43,705 nucleotides of DNA. It comes from Hyphomonadaceae bacterium. GTDB lineage: Bacteria > Pseudomonadota > Alphaproteobacteria > Caulobacterales > Aquidulcibacteraceae. Made by a program: the position numbers and the translations under genes. Where the stretch lies: positions 1-43,705 of the forward strand of contig JAJTGP010000007.1 of the NCBI GenBank assembly GCA_021299265.1, read 5' to 3'. Of this stretch, positions 8,128-15,943 are shown in pieces. The notes under the pieces were generated by a model. It made no database searches. It had not been told where the DNA came from and saw only the letters and a program-made list of their open reading frames with translations. Each line of letters begins with the position of its first letter. Position 1 is the stretch's first letter.

Positions 8128-8910
8128 ATGCGTGCCAAAACCACCGCTATACTCTGGTCTTGGGTGGCTTTGGCAGCTCTCAGCCTGACCGCTTGTGCGC
8201 CGAGAGGCTATGTCGATGCCCTGCGCACCGAGGGTAAGAATTGGCAGACTCCACGCCCGGTTGCGACGGTCGACTTCCCTGCTATCCCGACTTTTCCAAG
8301 CTGGACCGCCGAGGATGAGACGTATCGATTTTTTCCGGGCGATGTGATCGATTTCCAGTCAGTGGGTGCACCAGAGCTCAGTCGGAAGCTGACAGTTGCG
8401 CCCGACGGCCGCATTCATCCGCCGATGCTGGAAGCCATTATGGCGGCGGACCGCACACCCGATGATTTAAAGCTGGAATTGCAGGGACAATATGCGACCT
8501 ATTTGCGAAATCCAGCAATTGCGCTCGCACCCGATAGTTTCGCGTCGCAAAAATTCTTTGTCGGTGGCGAAGTTGCAAAGCCCGGCCTCTATGATTTGTC
8601 GGGGGAAATGGACCCGTTGCAGGCCATTACGACGGCTGGCGGCTTCTTAAACACCGCCCGACGGGAAGAAGTCGTCGTCTTGCGCCGGGGTGCCGGTGGC
8701 ACACCCTATATGCGCGTCTATGATCTGCGCTCTGTTTGGGCGAGCCAAGCCTTGCTAGCCGAACTGCCGCGCTTGCGCCGCTTTGACGTTGTTTGGGTGC
8801 CCAAGTCGCGCATTTCGGAACTGGGCCAATTCACCCAACAATTCGTGCGCGACGCGTTGCCAATTACCATCGGCTTCAACTATAGTATCGGCTCAAATAT
8901 CGTCCAATAA
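8128..8910 (+). CDS. hfsD: HfsD-like outer-membrane polysaccharide export lipoprotein (Wza/GumB)
   Basis: A 260-residue secreted lipoprotein. The N-terminus has a hydrophobic signal ending in LTAC, a lipobox whose cysteine would be lipidated. The polysaccharide biosynthesis/export domain follows (FFPGDVIDFQSVGAPELS, VAPDGRIHPPML) and then an SLBB-like segment (FFVGGEVAKPGLYDL, ITTAGGF). This is the shape of Wza/GumB/HfsD outer-membrane secretins. The ATG at 8128 is chosen because AGGGAG (8115-8120) lies 7 bases upstream; an upstream TTG at 8101 is less likely. The gene is divergent from hfsA and ends at a hairpin. It should form the pore by which the holdfast polymer leaves the cell. Confidence 0.88.
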   Translation: MRAKTTAILWSWVALAALSLTACAPRGYVDALRTEGKNWQTPRPVATVDFPAIPTFPSWTAEDETYRFFPGDVIDFQSVGAPELSRKLTVAPDGRIHPPMLEAIMAADRTPDDLKLELQGQYATYLRNPAIALAPDSFASQKFFVGGEVAKPGLYDLSGEMDPLQAITTAGGFLNTARREEVVVLRRGAGGTPYMRVYDLRSVWASQALLAELPRLRRFDVVWVPKSRISELGQFTQQFVRDALPITIGFNYSIGSNIVQ

Positions 8911-8915
8911 GGGCG

Positions 8916-8939
8916 TCAGACCGCACCTTTGCGGTCTGA
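8916..8939. terminator. bidirectional hairpin between convergent genes
   Basis: A perfect 10-bp inverted repeat (TCAGACCGCA / TGCGGTCTGA) with a 4-base loop begins 6 bases after the hfsD stop. A following T-run is weak. It lies between hfsD (plus) and the Sel1-like gene (minus), so it may serve both directions. Confidence 0.65.
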
Positions 8940-8951
8940 GAGCAGATGCTT

Positions 8952-9233
8952 TTAGTTCGCTGTGCGCTGAAGCCACTCACGTGCGGCGCGCTGGGCTGCT
9001 GAGACTTGGCTTTGGGTCATCATCGCGGTCAATTCTTGGCGACGCAGCTTGGCTTCGCTATCACCGCGCATGGCGGCGATGTTGAACCACTTGTGCGCTT
9101 CCACATAATCTACGTCGGCACCAACGCCGGTTGCATGCGACAGACCCAAGGCAAACAGATCGCTGCCTGCGTCATTGGTTTCAACTTCTGTGGTCATTGT
9201 GACCTCTAAAGCGCTGCTCATATCGTAAGCCAT
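8952..9233 (-). CDS. small Sel1-like repeat protein
   Basis: A 93-residue protein with one clear Sel1-type repeat, DLFALGLSHATGVGADVDYV followed by EAHKWFNIAAMRGDSEA, at about residues 24-62. The tail is charged and helical (AQRAAREWLQR). Such repeats are helix-turn-helix protein-interaction modules. No signal peptide is seen, so it is probably cytosolic. The start at 9233 is favoured because GGGGAAAG lies about 6 bases upstream; the frame extends 14 codons further upstream. It is convergent with hfsD and not in an obvious operon. Its partner is unknown. Confidence 0.8.
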   Translation of the reverse strand: MAYDMSSALEVTMTTEVETNDAGSDLFALGLSHATGVGADVDYVEAHKWFNIAAMRGDSEAKLRRQELTAMMTQSQVSAAQRAAREWLQRTAN

Positions 9234-9328
9234 TTTAGTCTTTCCCCTAACCATATTGACCGCGTTCTGGGCCAAGTGCTTTTTTCACCGAGCGGCCGTT
9301 TTGGCCTCTCGCAGGGACAATGTGACGG

Positions 9329-9775
9329 GTGATAGTGAATCGAATCTTCTCAAGACCTTGCTATAAAATGAATTTCAGTACCTTTTACGTAAACAGGTGG
9401 TTCACGCCCCCCGACGTGATTCATGACTCCTTCAGCTACTTTGCTCAGAGATTGATAAACTTGCCCTTTTTCGAACCCGATGATGCTAACGCTCTATCAA
9501 CCGAGAATCTCGACGTCTCTCAGGTTTTTGATTTGAACGGCAAAGGTGCGGTCGAGGCCTTAGCCCTTGTGGAAGCCGCCCTGCACGAACAGCGTCGCGA
9601 TGAAGAGGTTAAGCTGTGGTTCAAATTTGATCCCCCTCAGCCCGGTGGTGGCGAGACTTTGTTTCAGCCCGTCGGCAGACGATTGCGCGACGCCATTAAG
9701 CATGGCCATGCGGTGCGCGCGATGCCAGCCCAAGGTGGCGGCTGGATTGTCAGGCTGGCGGCAAAGGTGCGATAG
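9329..9775 (+). CDS. hypothetical protein with faint Smr-like C-terminal half
   Basis: A frame of up to 148 residues, not firmly recognised. The C-terminal 85 residues read coding-like: VFDLNGKGAVEALALVEAAL, then a GGGETLF-PVGRRLRD stretch and GGGWIVRL at the end. This order recalls the small MutS-related (Smr) domain, in which a DLHG motif starts a helix and a glycine-rich loop follows, but the key histidine is asparagine here. The first 60 residues have codon use unlike the neighbours, so the true start is uncertain: GTG 9329 (AGGGA 11 bases upstream), ATG 9368, or a later codon. It ends 6 bases before thrB, so the two may be cotranscribed. Confidence 0.5.
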   Translation: MIVNRIFSRPCYKMNFSTFYVNRWFTPPDVIHDSFSYFAQRLINLPFFEPDDANALSTENLDVSQVFDLNGKGAVEALALVEAALHEQRRDEEVKLWFKFDPPQPGGGETLFQPVGRRLRDAIKHGHAVRAMPAQGGGWIVRLAAKVR

Positions 9776-9781
9776 TTAATC

Positions 9782-10747
9782 ATGGCCGTCTATACCGAAC
9801 CCAGCGATGAAGAATTGGCGACCCTTTTGCAAGGATGGGGCCTGGATGGCCTGAGAAACTTCAAGGGCATTGCCGAAGGGGTTCAGAACTCAAACTTCTT
9901 GGTGGAAGCCGCCCAAGGCCGCTTCATCATGACGATTTACGAGAAATCCGTCGCGCTGGAAGATTTGCCCTTTTATTTGGGCCTGACCGAACGGGCCGCC
10001 AATGCGGGCCTGCCTGCTGCTCGACCTATCCGCACCCAAGATGACCAAGTGGTGCAGATGATCCGGGGCAAGCCCACAGCACTCTGCAGTTTCCTCGACG
10101 GGGTCTCAACGAAACGCCCACCTGCCAGCCATGCCCGCGCTGTGGGTGCCGCATTGGCCCAATTACATCAGGCTTTGGACGGCTTCCCGCTATCGCGCCC
10201 AAACGACTTGGGTCCAGATAATTGGGCTGATCTTTGGAAGGGCCGATCCCGCCATGCCGAAGCGCTGGAGCCTGGGATTGCGGCGGCCATCCAAGGCGAC
10301 CTCGAAGCCTTTAAGGCCGACTGGCCGACGGATTTGCCGCGCGGCATCATCCATGCCGATCTCTTCCCGGACAATGTGTTGTTTCTGGGCGAGCAGGTCA
10401 GCGGCCTGATCGACTTCTATTTCGCCTGCAATGACTTCTTGGCTTACGATGTTGCGGTCATGCTGAATGCTTGGTGCTTTGAAGCCAATGGGCGGGAGTT
10501 TGACCTCATCAAAGGCCGCGCTTTGATTGCAGGCTATGAGAGTGTGCGGCCCTTGAGTGCGGCAGAGCGCGCTGCTTTGCCCTTATTAGCGAGGGGCGCG
10601 GCCCTGCGCTTCTTCTTGACCCGTCTTGTGGATTGGATGACACCGATGGACGGGGCCTTGGTGCGCAAGAAGGATCCGCGCGATTATGCGGGCCGGCTTG
10701 CCTTCCACCGTGCCGCACGGGACGCTTCGGATTATGGTGCGCCTTAA
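9782..10747 (+). CDS. thrB: homoserine kinase (choline-kinase-fold ThrB)
   Basis: Phosphorylates homoserine with ATP to O-phosphohomoserine in threonine synthesis, in the cytosol. The 321 residues match the usual length of the aminoglycoside-phosphotransferase-like ThrB of alphaproteobacteria, unlike the GHMP-type enzyme of E. coli. Motifs are the nucleotide loop region GIAEGVQNSNFLV, the catalytic loop GIIHADLFPDNVLF near residue 195 (with the catalytic aspartate) and the metal-binding LIDFYFACND. No strong ribosome binding site precedes the ATG, consistent with coupling to the short gene just upstream. The stop codon overlaps the stop of the convergent hydrolase gene by 4 bp. Confidence 0.93.
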   Translation: MAVYTEPSDEELATLLQGWGLDGLRNFKGIAEGVQNSNFLVEAAQGRFIMTIYEKSVALEDLPFYLGLTERAANAGLPAARPIRTQDDQVVQMIRGKPTALCSFLDGVSTKRPPASHARAVGAALAQLHQALDGFPLSRPNDLGPDNWADLWKGRSRHAEALEPGIAAAIQGDLEAFKADWPTDLPRGIIHADLFPDNVLFLGEQVSGLIDFYFACNDFLAYDVAVMLNAWCFEANGREFDLIKGRALIAGYESVRPLSAAERAALPLLARGAALRFFLTRLVDWMTPMDGALVRKKDPRDYAGRLAFHRAARDASDYGAP

Positions 10748-11559
10748 ACGTCCAACCAGCCGGCAACCATCGACACCACTTCATCATCCTGCACCAGCGC
10801 CCGGTGGCCGAGACCATCGACGGGCCAGAAACGCGCGCCGGGCCACGCTTCTGCGGCGCGTTTGCCTTCAGAAGCTGGGCATTGTTCATCGTCAAGGGAA
10901 TGGATGAACAAGGCATCTGCCGTCATACTTGGCGCGGCAGCCGCCAAATCAAAAAAGCGGCCCTCTTGATGGCCGAGTGCCAAGGCCGCTTCAATCATCG
11001 GCTCTTCGACGCCATAGCGCCGCCACGCCCGTTCAAATTGGCGGGCTTGGGCAACTGGTGGGGAGATCAGCACGACTTGGTCTAGCTCTAGCCCTTGTTG
11101 GAAAGCCTTTGTTAAAGCCGGCCCGCCGAAGGAATGCGTTGCGGCACCGGCAAAAGGCCCAAAGCGCGCTTGCAACGCCAAGATCGCGTCCGCTGCTAAT
11201 TCCAGACTACAGCGATCGCCATCGCTATGGCCGTGGCCCGGCAGATCAAAGGCAACGACGGAACGGCCGCGCTGACTTAACAGCTCGATCAAAGGTGACC
11301 ACAGGCTGGTGTCGTCTTCCCAGCCATGCACCAAGAGTACGGGCGGGGCCTCATAGCGGTGTCCGAGCAGATGCCAGCTGGCAATCTGAGAGCCCTCAGG
11401 GCCAACCATTTCATGATCGGCTTGATGCAGAAGCGGGCTGACACGAGGAACCGCCCGCCGCTTTGGCTGGCCGGATTGGTTCAAAAGATACTTGGCATGA
11501 GTCACAACGTCGTTCATGACAGAGCGTGTGGAACGCCGCCGCGCAGTTTGCAAGGTCAT
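10744..11559 (-). CDS. alpha/beta hydrolase
   Basis: A 271-residue alpha/beta-hydrolase-fold protein, cytosolic. The oxyanion-hole motif VLLVHGWEDD (about 74-83) is followed by FDLPGHGHSDG, the nucleophile elbow ATHSFGG (serine after histidine, with threonine where glycine is usual), the acid HSLDDEQCP and the catalytic histidine GLGHRAL near the end. Substrate cannot be told: the family includes esterases, lipases and C-C hydrolases. It is divergent from the Nudix gene with only 20 bases between the start codons. A second possible start lies at 11517. It converges on thrB with overlapping stops. Confidence 0.85.
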   Translation of the reverse strand: MTLQTARRRSTRSVMNDVVTHAKYLLNQSGQPKRRAVPRVSPLLHQADHEMVGPEGSQIASWHLLGHRYEAPPVLLVHGWEDDTSLWSPLIELLSQRGRSVVAFDLPGHGHSDGDRCSLELAADAILALQARFGPFAGAATHSFGGPALTKAFQQGLELDQVVLISPPVAQARQFERAWRRYGVEEPMIEAALALGHQEGRFFDLAAAAPSMTADALFIHSLDDEQCPASEGKRAAEAWPGARFWPVDGLGHRALVQDDEVVSMVAGWLDV

Positions 11560-11579
11560 GACGAAACGGAAACCTCAAG

Positions 11580-12347
11580 ATGGATGACACTTTATTCCCA
11601 GCTGCGACGATTTTGTTGGTGCGCGATGGCGCAGACGGACTGGAAGTCATGATGGTCGAGCGCCACGCCAATATCGGCTTTGCCGGTGGGGCGATGGTGT
11701 GGCCCGGCGGCAAAGTGGATCCAGCAGACTTTGACGAAGGCTGGCTCGAAGCTGCAGAAGGCCTCGAAGGCTTGGAAGCCGATGAGCGCGCAGCTCGTGT
11801 GGCCGCCCTGCGGGAAGCCTATGAGGAGACAGGCATCTTGCTGGCGACCCGCAATGGCGAGCCGATTGGGGCAAAAGCGCTGGACTTAACCGACATGCGC
11901 AAACGCGTGGATCGCGACGCGACCTTGTTTCAGCCCTTGGTGCGCGGTCATGGCCTAAAACTGGCAACCAGCGCGCTGCGCCCGTTTGCGCGCTGGATCC
12001 CGCCCCCTGCCCTCCACAAGCGTTTCGATACGCGATTTTATTTGACACCCGTGCCAGCCGGCCAAGACGGGGTTCAAGATGGCAGCGAAGCGGTCGATCT
12101 GGTCTGGATCAAGCCACAAGCCGCTTTGGAGGATTTGGCTGCCGGCCGCCGTAAGATCATCTTCCCAACCGCCCGCAATCTCGAGCTCTTGGCGCTGTCT
12201 AAATCCGTCGCGCAGGCTTTGGCCGACGTGGCGGCGCGTCCCCAAGGTATCGTCCAGCCCATCATCGAAAATGGGGTGTTGAAGATACGTTCTGACCTTG
12301 GCTATCCAGTCACCGAAGAAACACTCGACACAGCCATGCGAGGGTAG
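11580..12347 (+). CDS. Nudix hydrolase (NUDT19/RP2-like subgroup)
   Basis: A 255-residue Nudix protein. The domain begins TLFPAATILLVRDG and contains MVERHANIGFAGGAMVWPGG. The Nudix box is split: GGKVDP is separated from AALREAYEETGIL by an acidic insertion of about 25 residues, as in the NUDT19-like group, some members of which cleave coenzyme A or acyl-CoA. The helical REAYEETG part with its metal-binding glutamates is intact at roughly residues 78-85. The start codon lies 20 bases from the start of the divergent hydrolase, so promoters must overlap. It is followed after 3 bases by a dienelactone hydrolase gene, forming a two-gene operon. Confidence 0.88.
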   Translation: MDDTLFPAATILLVRDGADGLEVMMVERHANIGFAGGAMVWPGGKVDPADFDEGWLEAAEGLEGLEADERAARVAALREAYEETGILLATRNGEPIGAKALDLTDMRKRVDRDATLFQPLVRGHGLKLATSALRPFARWIPPPALHKRFDTRFYLTPVPAGQDGVQDGSEAVDLVWIKPQAALEDLAAGRRKIIFPTARNLELLALSKSVAQALADVAARPQGIVQPIIENGVLKIRSDLGYPVTEETLDTAMRG

Positions 12348-12350
12348 GCC

Positions 12351-13004
12351 ATGCCGATGATCCACCTTTCAACGGATATTCCCGCCCTGTTTGAGCCCGC
12401 CCAAGGCGACCAGCGCCGTGGGGGCTTAATTGTGGCGCAAGAGATTTTCGGCCTGAATGCCAATATTCGCGCCCTGTGCGCGCGCTTTGCGGGCGATGGC
12501 TTTGATGTTGTGGCCCCAGCCTATTTCGACCGGATCGAAGCAGACTTTACCGCCGCCTATGATCCAGATGGAATTCAAAAGGGCCTTTCTGCGGTACGAG
12601 CCACATCCTGGGATCAAGTTACCGCTGATACGCAAGCGGCCATTGACCTGCTGCGCCAGACCCAGTCGCGCATCTTTGTCACGGGCTTTTGCTGGGGCGG
12701 GACGGTTGCCTGGGTGGCCGCGTGCCGCTGTGCAGGCGTGACCGCAGCTTCAGGCTTTTACGGCCGGATGATCAATATGTTCTTGGCCGAAACGCCAAAA
12801 GCACCGATTGAATTGCATTATGGCGACAATGACCCCGGCATTCCATTGAGCTTGGTCGACGAGGTGCGCGCCGCCCACCCACAGGTGCCCATTCATATTT
12901 ACCCCGCAGGCCATGGCTTCTTCTCAGACCGCGGCCATGATTTTGACCCGACACAAGCAGATCTTGCGTGGGCACGAACCCTCGACCTGTTTGACCGCAG
13001 CTAA
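12351..13004 (+). CDS. dienelactone hydrolase family protein
   Basis: A 217-residue alpha/beta hydrolase of the dienelactone hydrolase family. The catalytic triad is visible: cysteine in GFCWGG (about 106), aspartate in YGDNDPG, and histidine in GHGFFSD. QEIFGLNANIR near residue 31 is the family's conserved glutamate segment. Classical members open dienelactone rings in chlorocatechol breakdown, but many homologues act on other esters, and no aromatic pathway genes are nearby. GAGGG (12340-12344) lies just before the ATG, inside the end of the Nudix gene, showing coupling. The stop sits 7 bases from the convergent porin gene. Confidence 0.9.
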   Translation: MPMIHLSTDIPALFEPAQGDQRRGGLIVAQEIFGLNANIRALCARFAGDGFDVVAPAYFDRIEADFTAAYDPDGIQKGLSAVRATSWDQVTADTQAAIDLLRQTQSRIFVTGFCWGGTVAWVAACRCAGVTAASGFYGRMINMFLAETPKAPIELHYGDNDPGIPLSLVDEVRAAHPQVPIHIYPAGHGFFSDRGHDFDPTQADLAWARTLDLFDRS

Positions 13005-13011
13005 ATATGCG

Positions 13012-14454
13012 TCAGAAGACGCGGGTTAGCGCCACATAGCCATAATGGGTCGTGCCTTGGCGCGACGCATTGGGGGCGGTCCTCGCAAATCGACCCGGAA
13101 TCAAAGCGGATGCGCCAACTTCCAGCCGCAGTTTATTGGGCTGCAGCCAATAGCGGGCTCGGCCATCAATTGACGCACCGATAAACGTGCCAGACTGGCC
13201 GGTGCGATCCTGAACGCGCGCCACAACCCACGCATCGCGCGCTTCGTCCAGATGGGCATGCTTGAACGCCAAACGCAGGTCCGAACGGGCATTAGGTCGC
13301 ACCTCAATCCGGCCGCCGGCGGCATTGATATTTGCGGGCGTCAAAGGTCCATGAATGCCCGTATTGCCCAGATCAGTCCGCCGCCCGCCAAACAAGCGCT
13401 CGGCCTGTTCGAACTTGAGGTCGTTGGGATTGCTGTCACCTGAGGCAAAATCCCAATCAATCCCGACTCGCGGCTGCCAAGGCAGATCAAAAGTATATCC
13501 AAGATGGGCGTGGGCGGCAAAAGTCCGCACTTTCAGGTCAATCGTATCGCTTAGCGCGGCGCTTGCCCGACGGGTGCCGGTCCGCCAAGACGTATCTAAC
13601 TCAAAGTCCCACTGGCTTTTTTGCGGCGGCCGGAACAGGCGAAAGCCCGGCTGAAGATAGTCGCGATTGGGGGTATTGGTTCTGGCCGTATCATGTTCTT
13701 TCAAGCGAAAGACGAATAATTCCCCGGACGTCTCTGGCAACAGGTCGCCTAGTAGATTGGCGCGGCGATAATGCACGCCTAAAAGCAGCCGCGACCACTC
13801 TTCACGGTCAGCCTGCATCTCATTCTTCTCAAGGCTCGCGCGATCTTGTGGCAATCGCCCGACTGGCACCACGGCCACCACATTCCACGCATCGCCGCGC
13901 GCATTACTCGACTGCCAATAGGCCCCGGTGAAGTTTAACAACACATTGGCCATGTCCGCACGCTCAAGGATACGCCGACCGCCAATATCCAAGGTCTGGC
14001 GCCCGAGTTTCAGGCGCGCCTTGTCCTGTTTTAACGCATTGGCCAAGCCAGCTCCGCTCAAATCAATGGTCGCGTAAGCCTGCAAGACATCAAGCGGATT
14101 TACGAGCGACGCACTGAGCGTGGATCCTGAATCATTCAGTTCCTTGCGACTGTCTTGTAACTCAAGACCAAAAGTGACAGAGTCAAACTTCGCTTCTGCC
14201 AAGATCAGCGTGCGAAACGCCAAAGCTTGATCGCCACCTCTACCACCGGCACGAAACTGCCCGTCTAAGCTTTCATAGCGGACCCGCGCCTCGCCCGAGA
14301 TCTTTAGCCATTCTGGCAAAATCCGTTCTGGCGTCGCAGATGGGTTATCCACCGGCGCAGTCTGGGCCTGCGCGGCGTCGGGTAGCAAGGTCGCCAAGGC
14401 GAGCGCGGCACTGACCGCTAAAAACTGACGCACGGGGAGACTTTTGTCCTTCAC
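13012..14454 (-). CDS. alginate-export-type outer-membrane porin
   Basis: A 480-residue protein with a signal peptide (hydrophobic AVSAALALATLL, cleavage near AQAQ). It begins WLKISGEARVRYESLDGQF, typical of the alginate export (AlgE-like) barrel family, and shows alternating beta strands with aromatic girdles to the final phenylalanine (ALTRVF), the outer-membrane insertion signal. RLKLGRQTLDIGGRRILER (about 145-163) is a conserved strand in this family. Homologues often carry small or sugar-acid substrates; no alginate genes are present here, so the substrate is unknown. A 145-base region with an inverted repeat (GGAAGT / ACTTCC near 14465-14495) separates it from the exporter operon upstream. 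Confidence 0.85.
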   Translation of the reverse strand: MKDKSLPVRQFLAVSAALALATLLPDAAQAQTAPVDNPSATPERILPEWLKISGEARVRYESLDGQFRAGGRGGDQALAFRTLILAEAKFDSVTFGLELQDSRKELNDSGSTLSASLVNPLDVLQAYATIDLSGAGLANALKQDKARLKLGRQTLDIGGRRILERADMANVLLNFTGAYWQSSNARGDAWNVVAVVPVGRLPQDRASLEKNEMQADREEWSRLLLGVHYRRANLLGDLLPETSGELFVFRLKEHDTARTNTPNRDYLQPGFRLFRPPQKSQWDFELDTSWRTGTRRASAALSDTIDLKVRTFAAHAHLGYTFDLPWQPRVGIDWDFASGDSNPNDLKFEQAERLFGGRRTDLGNTGIHGPLTPANINAAGGRIEVRPNARSDLRLAFKHAHLDEARDAWVVARVQDRTGQSGTFIGASIDGRARYWLQPNKLRLEVGASALIPGRFARTAPNASRQGTTHYGYVALTRVF

Positions 14455-14599
14455 TGACTGTCGGAAGTGGTCCTTGAGATCACCGCGACTTCCACCGCGC
14501 TGCCTACTTCAGGCCGGGGTGTATGGCAAAGCCAACGCGCACCCAAGGGCTCATTTTGCAACATGTCTCGCGGAGAAGTGAAGACTTTGCCCCCGAACC

Positions 14600-15943
14600 C
14601 TAAAGGCCGAGTGCTAAAGCAAAAGCAAATTGCGCACGCGCCGCCTCTGCTTTTGCTGCCACTTCGGCACTTTGCGCTTCATAAGCTGCCCGTTCTGCTG
14701 TCAGCACTTCCAAGAAGCCGGAAAGTCCCGACGTATAGCGCACCCGAGCCAATCGCGCTTGATCTGCCGCAGAGGCGACATTGGCGGCTTGGGCTTGCGC
14801 ACTGCGCTCTCCTTGGCGAACAGCCGAAGCCTGAGTTTCCAAGTCGGCCAAGGCTTGCAGGACGCTTTGCTGATAGACCAGTGCTTCGGTCTCTGCCTGT
14901 GCCCCCGCTGCCTGTGCCAGCCCGCGCAGACGCCCAAAGTCAAACAAGGTAAGCGCTAAGTTACCCGACACACTATTGGACGGAAAAGATACGCCTTGGC
15001 CAAGGTCGGTCTCCACGGAAAGCCCCGTCAGGGACAGATTAGGCAAACGGTCGCGCTGAGCCGCCCGTGCATCAAGGCCTGCTGCCCGTAAACGGCGCTG
15101 CGCTGCGACAAGATCAGGCCGTGTGTCGAGCCAGACTTGCGGGGCTATAATGGCTTGGCGGGAATCCAATTGCGGGATTGGAGCCATAGGTTCTAAGAGA
15201 ACAGCCAGACTGCCGGGCTTATCGCCGATCAAGGCTTCCAGACCGAGACGGGCCGCCGTTTGGGCCTGCAGGAAACTGGGTAAGCGCGCGGCGATCGCAT
15301 CGCGATTGCTGGTCGCCTGTGCCACGCCCAGACCGGTTTCAAGACCGGCGACTTGCCGCGCTTTAGCTAGGCCTAAGCTTTCCTCAGCGCTGGCCAAATT
15401 GGCTTTGGTGACGGCAACTTGGGCTTGGGCTGCGCGATAGGCGATATAGAGTTGGGCCATATTTGTGCGCGTGGCACTTGCAACGCGCTGCGCGTCGAGG
15501 CGAGCAGCCTGCGCGCGGGCCTTACTGGCCCCTGCTCGCGCGCGATTGGCACCGAAAAGGTCAAGCGGCACGGCTAAAGTGGCACTGCCGATCTTTTCGA
15601 GACTGGCTTTTCCGCCATCGACTTCAGCGCGTGTTTGGCTGCCGCTAACGCCCAGTGACGGCAAGAGACCCGCACGTGCAACCATCAATTGGGCTTCGGC
15701 TTCTTTCAGGCGGCTCTGCGCAATGGCAAGGTCTGGCCCCAATTGCACGCGGTAAAGCAATTCCTTCAGAACTGCATCTTGGCTTGTCGGCACATCGGGT
15801 AAGCGTGCAGTTTCTTGCCAAGCAACAGGTAAGGCGTTGCGCGTTTCAGCCTCTATCTGCGCGCCAAGGCCAGTGGCGCAGCCTGCCAGCGCGAGGCTTG
15901 CGACCAACAGACTCGTTGTCACCCAAAAGCGAAAGCGGCTCAT
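14600..15943 (-). CDS. TolC-like outer-membrane efflux lipoprotein (NodT family)
   Basis: A 447-residue outer-membrane factor. The signal peptide ends LALAGC, a lipobox. Two OEP repeats follow, each with long alanine-rich helices; the first includes ELLYRVQLGPDLAIAQSRL and the second APQVWLDTRPDLVAAQRRL, which is the repeated signature of NodT-type proteins. It would form the trimeric channel across the periplasm. Its start overlaps the stop of the membrane fusion protein by 4 bp, so it is the last gene of the four-gene exporter operon. Sequence does not reveal the exported substrate. Confidence 0.9.
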   Translation of the reverse strand: MSRFRFWVTTSLLVASLALAGCATGLGAQIEAETRNALPVAWQETARLPDVPTSQDAVLKELLYRVQLGPDLAIAQSRLKEAEAQLMVARAGLLPSLGVSGSQTRAEVDGGKASLEKIGSATLAVPLDLFGANRARAGASKARAQAARLDAQRVASATRTNMAQLYIAYRAAQAQVAVTKANLASAEESLGLAKARQVAGLETGLGVAQATSNRDAIAARLPSFLQAQTAARLGLEALIGDKPGSLAVLLEPMAPIPQLDSRQAIIAPQVWLDTRPDLVAAQRRLRAAGLDARAAQRDRLPNLSLTGLSVETDLGQGVSFPSNSVSGNLALTLFDFGRLRGLAQAAGAQAETEALVYQQSVLQALADLETQASAVRQGERSAQAQAANVASAADQARLARVRYTSGLSGFLEVLTAERAAYEAQSAEVAAKAEAARAQFAFALALGL

